Shown: in pieces, positions 56,701 through 64,000 of the stretch | Numbering within the stretch: position 1 is the first letter of the stretch | Layout of the letters: each line of letters starts with the position of its first letter | From: Callipepla californica brunnescens | Taxonomy: Eukaryota; Chordata; Aves; Galliformes; Odontophoridae | Length of the DNA stretch: 64,000 bases | Direction: 5' to 3' | NCBI GenBank assembly: GCA_023055505.1 | Contig: JALIRH010000039.1 | Location: 3,224,001 to 3,288,000 of the forward strand | Position numbers and translations under genes: made by a program | The notes under the pieces: model-generated | Seen by the model: the letters and a program-made list of their open reading frames with translations, nothing else | Told to the model about the DNA's origin: nothing | The model's database searches: none

Positions 56701-59700
56701 CCATAAGTTTTTCTCAGCTATAGGAAAGTGACTCCAGTTCTGTTGACTTTTTTTCTGTGGCTACTCTTACTCTGCAGAGACTTCCTCAGTTTAGCTATCA
56801 AAAGCACATTTTTGCCAGTGAGAGATGTTTGCTTGGCACTGACTTTCAAAGCACAGGCACATTTAGGTTTGCTTAATTGCACCAACCTTATGGAGGAGAG
56901 TTCTGCTGCTCACTTACCAGGAGCAGTGCTGCCTTTCACAGTTGCCTGTACTGGAGACTGTGATAAGAGGGCTTTCAATTGCATGTATTAGTCACCCCGG
57001 TCGCTATCTTGTCTGCTCGCTGAACAGTGACTGAATTTCTTGGGATCTGGATTAAAGTTAAAAATGCAGATTTTAGAATGTAGTACAAGAGGTAATTTTT
57101 ACACAGGATTTTATATTTATGGATGAAAATTGATAAATATTTTATAATTCAGTTTCACAAGAAAATGTCCATAGATTAAACAGTTATTCATTACTCTAAA
57201 TACCTCTGCTCTCCTCCTCTTTCACTGGCAGAGGATGTGTCCTCATTAGGACACAGCCTTTGCTTCTTCTCTGCTTAAACCTTCTGTAACATTAAGGTAT
57301 CAGGGCACGTTTTCTTAAAAAGCCCACTCATTTATATTTTAAATAAGCATTTTCTCTTAGCCCGGATAGACCACATCGAAGCTGACTTTGTTAGTGTCTC
57401 TGGTTAGGCGTGCAACAATTTTTGTCATGTTCCACCGCTTTATCATTGTCTGAGTAAGGAAAAATTTATCTCAACAAGAAGCCTTGGCCTTAATAGAACA
57501 GGAAATATCAATCACTTTGTTGAGAGAAATTCTCCCTCCTCGGACAATGATAATGTAATGGTTATAATTTTAATGGGTGATATCCTAGAGGAGAGGATAT
57601 GGGTATGATTGCCAGCTAATGGAGATTTCATTTTAGCTCAGAAGATTGTCTTCTGGATTGCTGTCCCACTTCGGGCCAGCGTCCAAGCAGTGAACCCAAG
57701 GTTTGTGCAGTGCCACCAGAAAGCTGCCATGATTTACTGATGTTTAAAGGCTGCTCACTTTTCAGAGTGTTTAACGGTCTTGGGCTTCCACTGTATTAGA
57801 ACAGTTGGGCTCAGCTTCCAAAGTGCGCCGTGCTGGCAAAATGCAGCTCCTGCTGGATGGTGGGGAGCGAGTGGAGAGCTCTGTTCAGCCAAGACTGGGC
57901 ATGCACAAAAATCCTATGGAGCCCCAGGAGGAAGCAGAACCTTGTGAAAGCGAGAGAAGTGCAAATATGTTGGACAGAAGCAGAAAGGACCTTCGTGCCA
58001 CCTTCTTTTCCTCTGCAGTATTCATTTTAATAGTCTGGGTTGGATGGGCAGCTCCCAGGTGATGTGCAGGGTGACATAGCCAGGAAAGTAACACCTGATG
58101 GCATGACCATGGGTAGATTGAGCTCCTTCTCGTGTGGGGCTGTCCTGTCCAGAGCTTGTGGGTAACAGAGAGGAAAAAAAAAATCATCTGCCTAAAAACA
58201 GTACACGAAGAGAAAAGATTTTGATTCTGTTTGATCCTCTTTCTGTTTAACAGTGTCCTAATTATCTGACATTCTGCTTGTAGGGGATTTTAAGCCTCGA
58301 GTATTGTGTTGGGATTATTGGTGGCAAACCCAAGCAGTCGTATTACTTTGCTGGATTTCAAGGTTAGTATTTTAATATGTTATGTCTCTTCAATATTTTT
58401 CTTTAACAGTTAGGAAGTTAATATAGGGCCAGTGGGAAATAGCATGATTAAAATAGCAAAATGAGTACCTTATTAATTCATCATGTCTACCAAAGTCCAT
58501 TCATTTGTCATTTACCTCGTATAGTAATTGGATTCTGTAAGATGTACATTTAATTTCCCTTGTTGCATAAACAAGGCATAATTTATCTGTTTCACCAAAC
58601 TTGAGGAGCCTTCGCCGTTCCTATCTGGCAGTTCTTATTTACGTATTTACTTTTTGCTAGTTTAAGTGGTGGTAGTTGATGCTCAGATGACAAGCAATAT
58701 ATTCTTCCTGTCAGGATGAAGCAGCGCAATGCATTTTTCATATGCAAACTCCAGAATATAATTGTATGTTTGTGAAAGTAATTTTATCACCAAAAATTAA
58801 ATGACAGTCTCATCACTTTATAAAAATTCTGCTTATACAAGCATATTTGATTATGCAAAAGTTAATCTGTCCTGCAAAAACCTATGCTTCAGTCAATGAA
58901 TATCAGCCTGGCAAGCAGTTACTTGCTGGTGTTTTTTTTCAGCTGTTCTGCATAGAAATTGGATTGTAAGCAGTGTAATAATAAGGTGTTTTTTGAATTA
59001 CTTGTCTTCTGTTTTGTCCTTGTAGATGACAGTTTGATTTACATGGATCCTCATTACTGCCAATCTTTTGTAGATGTCAGCATAAAGGATTTCCCTCTTG
59101 AGGTACTATGGATATAGACCTGGCACTGTTTTCTTCCCATATGAATCAAACACTAATTATTTAGAGATGTTCTAGCTAGCTGCATCTTTATGGTTTTACA
59201 GTTACGAGTTATTTCTCAGAGCTCTGCCCTTCTTGATAGGCCTGTAATCAACAAAAATGACCAGAGGTGAAAAACACCGTACAAGGTTTTAATTTTTACA
59301 TCATTAACTTACATCCTTTTATTTTTAATGATTGGAAGACGGCAAAACTAGATGACTGTGTTACTGACATATTTTTCTACTGGAGAAGAGGGACAATAGT
59401 TGGAGATCTTGAACCCGATTAAGTTGGATACGTATTGGGTCTGTTCATTTTTGGTCGTGTTTTCATAATTTTATTGTGTTGTAAATTCAAGTTGCACATC
59501 ATTGAGAGAATCACTGAGGTATTCAGTAGCAGGTCCCTGTAGTCAGTTTGGAAGCAGAGTTTCTTCTTTAACGAGTTTTACTATTTTTAATCAAGCTGTC
59601 TGAGGGTATTGGTGCTGAGGTTGTCCTTTCTTTCCCTTCCAGCCCTTTTTAGGCCATGACTTTCTTGGCACAGCTGTAATGTGTCTGTGCCTAGGTGTTA

Positions 59701-62700
59701 AAAATCCCCCTCTTTATTTTATAGTACCGTTTTCCCTTTTCTTTAACTTCTTTCCAAATAACTTGCATTGAAAATAGATAGAGCTTCAAGGAGGTTATTA
59801 AAGGACTCCATTTACAAGCACCATGGGAAAACATTATCAGCTGCCGAAGTTCAATAGCCACAGTACTCACAGTAAAAGCACTCGGTGCCATCTGTACAAA
59901 CTCTCCTTGATCTTGGTGTGCCCAGCTTCCTCTTGAACTCCCAGGCTCCTCAGAGCAGCTCTTAGCAAGTTGGAAACGCATGCTGGGTGCACTCACTGCT
60001 TAGGACAGCATCCAGGGTTCTGGAACAGAGTTGGATATTAGTGCTAATTCCTCACGCCGCTGCATTCTGCACTTCAGCACTCCCGGAGTGGAAATGCAGC
60101 TTCAGAAAAAAACAAACTGCATTTAAATAAGGAAGCGGGGTACATACGTGTGTGTGCTACCCCCTGAAATACTGTCCCTTAACACCAGATTCTTGAAGGT
60201 TTGCAGTGAGGCCCTGTAAAAAGTGGAAGTGCATCTCAAGCAGCCCTTCAACTCCCAACTCAGAAACAGAATAGGTGTTCTTAAATGGACTGGCTGCGCT
60301 TAGTACACAAGTCAAATGGTGTATAATGAAGTTTTGTATCTTCACGGCCTCTGGTTTGTGTAGCAGCTAGGAGTTAACTTCAACTGAAAGACAACAATGG
60401 AGTGAGTGTCAGTTTTCCTGTTACTGCAATAGAAAGAAATGCCTGTTAACATACCAATTCCAAGGAGGTAATATTTGAGTGTTGATCACAGTATCTTAAT
60501 GAAAACACCATTAAGAAGTAGTTAGGGAAAGAGATTACATATATCAAAGGGCTAATGTTAAATCCTAGGGCTGAGTTAAAGCAAATACGTATTTTTCAGT
60601 ATCAGTGCTTAGCAATGTGCTGTAGCTGGTGTGACATACCATGTGGAATTCTGAGGTCCTCTAGAAGATTGGAGGGTTCTGAATTCAGAAAAGGAGCACA
60701 GCTGCAATTTTAGTTTCAGCTGAATGTATCAGAAAATACCTCTAAAAACAACATGAGTTTCTGCCTTTGGATTTTTCCTGTTGAGGTATTTGAAAGAAGA
60801 GTTGTTGAGCACTGCTTTGTGGCAGCAGCCAGCGATTATAACCAGGCATCTTTGCCCCTTAATGCTAATAACTGCTGTAAAATACAGCGCCTTCTCTGAA
60901 GATTTTACAGTTTAATTGGGCAAGCCAGACAAAAGGTGGGGAGAGCACAGCAACGTGGAGCTGAAGTGACTTCCTTAAGGTCGCACTGCAGCTCGGTGGC
61001 CGAGCTGCAGAAATTACAAATCTTTTTGTCTTCTGTTCCCATGACTAATTCTCCACGTTGTGCTGCAGGCTGGCACTCGTATGAATTCCCAAATAATAAT
61101 AAGGTTTTAAAATGTATTGTGAAGGTACGCGGGCTGCCAGCTTGGCTCGATCGCACCGTAATGCTTTTCTGCAGGCGGAAAATATATTGCAATTTAATGC
61201 TTAGTGCATTTAATAGTATTATATCTTTGTCCAGAAATGTCAAAAGTAAACAGAAATTGCTTTCTTAGTGTGGATAGTTGCTTGTTAGATTTATCTGTAG
61301 GGAGTATTTTCAAAATTGACAAATTGTCCAGAATAAGTTGGAAATCAATCCACTCTGTATTGGCTTCCAGGATCCATTTGTTTGGAGGAGTGGAAAAAAA
61401 ATGCCTACCCACTTCTCTTTGTTGTGCGGTGATTTGTGTGGCATTAAGAACACTGCCCTGAACAGTGCAGCTGCAGCAGTACAGCAGCACAACTGCAGTT
61501 AGAACGTTGGTGGTGAAACGGGCTATGTAAGGCAGAATAAATCTGTAACGCATTTAGTGGTTCAGGAATGAATATTCAGCCCCCAGTTCCCGCTTACAAA
61601 ATCAGAATTAGGGAAGAAAAGTCAGTTGTGGATAAATATTATTTCTAACGTTTGCTTAGATTGCTGCTTTTTTTTAGCAGAGGTGGAACAGAAACACCTC
61701 TCAGGTTTGTAATCACAGCTGAACAGTGCGTAACGCTGTGGCAGGCAGATGCTCTCACACGAGCTGACCCGTGCTGCCATCTTTCGTGGACTGACTTTGC
61801 CTATCAAAATAAATACATAAAACTATAAAATGGGTTTCTAGTGTACAGCCCGCTTGGTGTCAGCTGCCAGGGGTTGCTGTTGCTGCAGTGGAGTTGCCCT
61901 GGAGCAGCTGTGATGCTCTGTAGAGGAGCCGTGCTATCGCTGCCGAGTGCTGCGGCGCTGCCGTGTCCACACAGCAGCTGCGGTCGGAGCACTGCTCCTG
62001 TTCAAATGTGAAGGGAAACGGTGCCAAATATTCGCTGGGGGATATTGATCCCTGTGAGAAGTTGGTGCCCAGATCTGCATTTCAGCACGGCCACGGTGTG
62101 CTGGTGGTGGTTATTTGCAGCCGAGCAGCCGTGGTGCTGCAGAGCAGAGCGGCCAGGCAGCACCGTGTGCCGGCAGTGCTGCCGCCGTGAACCCACAGCA
62201 CAACTTCACCTAAACCACAGTCCCTGTAATAAGTGAGCACACACGTGGCATATATGCATCTGTTCTCACATGTAAATAAAAAAAAGAGTGGCAAGGGTGC
62301 TTTTGGGCTTGTTTGTTTTATCTTCTGTGCCGCGGCTGCTACCAGGATCAGCTCCCAGGGCTGTCACGTCGTCATCTGTCATGGAAAGAGATTTCACATT
62401 AAGGAAAAATATATTGGCGTAAAGCAGAGCGTGCTTTTGTTCAGTCAGTTGCTTTTTCCTACTTGTGGATTACCGTAACACACTTTTGCTCTGTTGTGGT
62501 TTTGTTTTTTTCTTAACCCATTTCATTTACTAAAGGAAAATACGAGAGGTTGGATGGTGCCATTATGTGGCTTTTATAGAGGCTGGGGGAGGGAAGGGGC
62601 AATGGGCGGTGGCAGTAAAGCAGTAATCGTGAGATAGTGCACAAGCTGTTCCTGATTCAATCTGCAGGAAAACATTCACCTCCTGTGCCATGGGAATGTT

Positions 62701-63100
62701 CACAAAGTGCTGTTGGGAGCGGAGCGCTGCGATAGATGTCAAAGTAATGTGGTGCTACGAGCAAGTTTGGGGAATGCAGCAGAACTGCGAGGGGCTCTGC
62801 ACACAGAGAGGGGCAGAGTTGCCAGGGAAGAAATAACTTTGAGGATGTGCTGGGTTTTAACACAAATGATACAGGGGGTTGCATGTTAAAGCTGTTAGTT
62901 GTGGAAGAAAAAGCGAACGCTTTGCTCTGTACTGTCCTCAGCCTTCGCTATCTGACGGTTTTTAATCTTGCACGTTGCAGTCCTTCCACTGTCCTTCTCC
63001 CAAAAAGATGTCGTTCAAAAAAATGGACCCGAGCTGTACGATAGGATTTTACTGTAGGACTGTGCAGGACTTTGAGAAGGCTTCTGAGGAAATAACAAAG
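47664..63100 (+). CDS. ATG4C: ATG4C (autophagy-related 4C cysteine peptidase), nine coding exons, 3' end outside window
   Basis: ATG4C is a cytosolic C54-family cysteine protease that processes and delipidates ATG8/LC3/GABARAP proteins during autophagy. The coding exons are 47664-47739, 48218-48301, 48958-49191, 51749-52079, 54008-54078, 55447-55583, 58284-58362, 59026-59102 and 62981-63100. All are GT-AG and in phase, for 1209 bases (403 codons). The human protein is 458 residues as recalled, so one more exon of about 55 codons lies past 64000. The catalytic triad is complete: Cys111 in [12 protein letters not shown], and Asp345 and His347 in MDPHYCQS, the same numbering as I recall for human. 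The ATG has a good context (A at -3, G at +4). The N terminus carries DEVE where I recall DEVD in human. Confidence 0.96.
48218..48301 (+). CDS. ATG4C: ATG4C exon 3
   Basis: 84 bp. The acceptor is tttatttcag and the donor gtatgt. It completes a split Ser and encodes [19 protein letters not shown] and KCYHFKSD, the start of the peptidase fold. Confidence 0.95.
48958..49191 (+). CDS. ATG4C: ATG4C exon 4, catalytic cysteine
   Basis: 234 bp. It encodes a variable ESGELSTEG stretch, then [20 protein letters not shown] and [20 protein letters not shown]. The nucleophile codon TGC is at 49128-49130 (residue 111). The donor is gtaagt. Confidence 0.96.
51749..52079 (+). CDS. ATG4C: ATG4C exon 5
   Basis: 331 bp, the longest coding exon. 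It encodes [17 protein letters not shown], a divergent middle segment, then [20 protein letters not shown] and [12 protein letters not shown] plus AG of a split Arg. The FGD and GDWYGP motifs are typical of ATG4 proteins. Confidence 0.96.
52080..55446 (+). other. ATG4C: ATG4C introns 5 and 6
   Basis: These are 52080-54007 and 54079-55446. They are AT-rich with short T- and A-runs and a small GT-rich run near 53672-53689. No transposon or RNA gene is recognised. Confidence 0.75.
54008..54078 (+). CDS. ATG4C: ATG4C exon 6
   Basis: 71 bp. It completes Arg and encodes [20 protein letters not shown] then DCT. The acceptor is gtacttag and the donor gtaaatg. Confidence 0.95.
55447..55583 (+). CDS. 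ATG4C: ATG4C exon 7
   Basis: 137 bp. It encodes YSSDVIDRQ, a variable [11 protein letters not shown] loop, then [16 protein letters not shown] and [15 protein letters not shown] is a strongly conserved ATG4 motif. The donor is gtatga. Confidence 0.96.
55584..58283 (+). other. ATG4C: ATG4C intron 7
   Basis: 2.7 kb. It contains the notable imperfect inverted repeat at 57440-57553 and an 85-codon open frame (57805-58062) that I judge to be chance. Confidence 0.75.
57440..57553 (+). repeat. Imperfect inverted repeat, 39-nt arms, 36-nt loop
   Basis: Arm 1 (57440-57478) starts ttatcattgtctgag and ends ctcaacaag. Arm 2 (57515-57553) is its near reverse complement, starting ctttgttgag and ending gacaatgataa. 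By hand the arms pair over about 39 nt with a few mismatches and one bulge. This could be a miRNA-like hairpin, a MITE end pair or an enhancer with mirrored sites. Its identity is unknown. Confidence 0.7.
58284..58362 (+). CDS. ATG4C: ATG4C exon 8
   Basis: 79 bp. It encodes [19 protein letters not shown] and YYFAGFQ, the GGKP-QS-YFVG-type block conserved in all ATG4 proteases. The acceptor is gcttgtag and the donor gttagt. Confidence 0.96.
58363..59025 (+). other. ATG4C: ATG4C intron 8, AT-rich and motif-dense
   Basis: This 663-bp intron is rich in ATGCAAA octamer-like words (58741 and about 58854), TAAT/ATTA words and a TGACAG word near 58802. It resembles a conserved noncoding enhancer in composition, but I cannot test conservation. 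Confidence 0.4.
59026..59102 (+). CDS. ATG4C: ATG4C exon 9, catalytic Asp and His
   Basis: 77 bp. It encodes [19 protein letters not shown] and IKDFPLE. The catalytic Asp (GAT 59046-59048) and His (CAT 59052-59054) are both present. The acceptor is ccttgtag and the donor gtacta. Confidence 0.96.
59103..62980 (+). other. ATG4C: ATG4C intron 9
   Basis: 3.9 kb. It contains a MIR-like relic with a perfect palindrome (60945-61020). The rest is unique-looking with chance ORFs. Confidence 0.75.
60945..61020 (-). repeat. MIR-like SINE relic with 11-bp perfect stem
   Basis: On the - strand the words cagctcggccacc, gagctgcagtgcgacctt, aaggaagtcacttcagctcc follow the MIR core order 'ggctctgccact...agctgtgtgaccttgggcaagttacttaacctct' as I recall it. 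At 60986-61010 an 11-bp perfect inverted repeat surrounds a TGG loop. The call is visual. Confidence 0.5.
62981..63100 (+). CDS. ATG4C: ATG4C exon 10 (last coding exon in window)
   Basis: 120 bp, phase 0 at both ends. It encodes [31 protein letters not shown] and EKASEEITK. The acceptor is cacgttgcag and the donor gtgggt. The final exon, with the C-terminal tail, is beyond the window. Confidence 0.95.
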
Positions 63101-64000
63101 GTGGGTGCCCGGTCTGCAGCCGATGCCTCGGCCAAGCCACGCGTGTGCGTGCTGTGTGTGGGCTGCACTACAGCACTGCAGGAACCATTCTTTTCTTGAT
63201 ATTTACCACCGCTTTCACAATCGGGACAAATCCAGTCTGGTTTTCCTTCCATCTACTCCGAGCAGTAGGTAAAAGCAGGGGACAGCAGGGCTGGGTGCAG
63301 CAGCCAGCCCCGCGAGGTGGCACTATTGAAGTGAGAATACTGCTGCAGCCCTGGGCTGAGCTGCCCCGCGCCCGCAGCGCTCTCTGAAAGGCACTGAATC
63401 CCTGGGGAGGGATTTTTTGTTTTGTTTTTTTTTTGTTTGTTTTTAATGGAAATATTTGATCGAGTCCAAATTGTGTATTGTTTCTTGTTAGCGTGAGCGC
63501 TGTTCCTGATTGCGTTGCAATGCAAAGCGGCGCGTTTGTAATTCGGTGACAGTGTTTGGAAGTCAGGCATCCCCCGGGAATGTCCGATCCTTCCACTTGG
63601 AAAGCACAGGTGGAGGTTTACTTAGGTCCGAAGGTAATTGACCTTCTTTTTTTTTTTTTCTTGGTTATTCCAGCATGTGAATGCTTGACTAATCCGCTGT
63701 ATTAACTGTGGTAGTAAATAACCGTGCTTTGGGATTCAAAAAAGAACTAAAAAAGGATTCTGGAGCAGCAAAAATGGTCATGATATTAATATTCTAACCA
63801 TAGCAGTTACCACATCCACACCAAAACTGATGTTTGTGTTCAGATTGCCTTGTTAGGTAGCATTAACATTATTGTTAAAGCAACGATTTAATATTTGGTA
63901 GATTTTAATTAGTGGTGAAGTTGTTTCTTTTGATTCTTATACAGAGAAGTAAAAAACATCATTACAAAATCACATGCATTGGAAGTTCTCCTTCTTTCTC
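63101..64000 (+). other. ATG4C: ATG4C intron 10 (partial)
   Basis: The sequence after the exon 10 donor continues to the window end. It has T-runs near 63418-63440 and 63647-63659 and no terminal ATG4C exon. Confidence 0.8.

Noticed and set aside
57805..58062. + strand ORF of 85 codons in ATG4C intron 7 with a hydrophobic C-terminal stretch
   Set aside because: It resembled a small membrane protein, but there is no flanking splice logic or family match and an equally long antisense ORF overlaps it.

Overview
This is a vertebrate nuclear window, most likely from a bird and probably a galliform such as chicken. The evidence is the CR1-type LINE tails, compact genes with short GT-AG introns, GC-rich CpG-island promoters, and exon translations that match the vertebrate ANGPTL3-DOCK7-ATG4C locus (human 1p31; I expect chicken chromosome 8, which is inference). 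No bacterial, viral or CRISPR content was seen. Every protein-coding part I can defend belongs to three split genes. I rebuilt them exon by exon, checking splice sites, reading phase and recalled family sequences.

Layout. From 1 to about 4.2 kb: the last three coding exons and the 3'UTR of ANGPTL3 on the + strand. From 5.0 to 39.2 kb: the first 14 coding exons of DOCK7 on the - strand, from the ATG at 39186 down to 5008. They encode about 560 residues and stop near the start of the DHR-1/C2 domain. ANGPTL3 therefore sits antisense inside the following DOCK7 intron. From 38.4 to 39.5 kb: the DOCK7 CpG-island promoter. From 39.5 to 45.2 kb: intergenic DNA with two CTCF-like motifs, a MIR-like relic and a compound microsatellite. 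From 45.2 to 45.8 kb: the ATG4C CpG-island promoter, with two ZNF143/THAP11-type motifs. From 45.4 kb to the window end: ATG4C on the + strand, with one noncoding exon and nine coding exons (403 codons). The final coding exon lies beyond base 64000.

Function. ANGPTL3 is a secreted lipase inhibitor; only part of its fibrinogen-like domain is here. DOCK7 is a Rac/Cdc42 exchange factor; only its N-terminal regulatory region is here. ATG4C is an autophagy cysteine protease; its full catalytic triad (Cys111, Asp345, His347) is visible. The genes do not form a pathway; they share a conserved neighbourhood. DOCK7 and ATG4C are divergently transcribed from promoters about 6 kb apart.

I found no previously undescribed multi-gene system. 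The points most worth a second look are a 39-bp-armed imperfect inverted repeat in an ATG4C intron, the paired ZNF143-type motifs, an overlapping upstream ORF at the ATG4C start codon, a DEVD-to-DEVE change in ATG4C, and a pair of well-matched dispersed repeats in DOCK7 introns.
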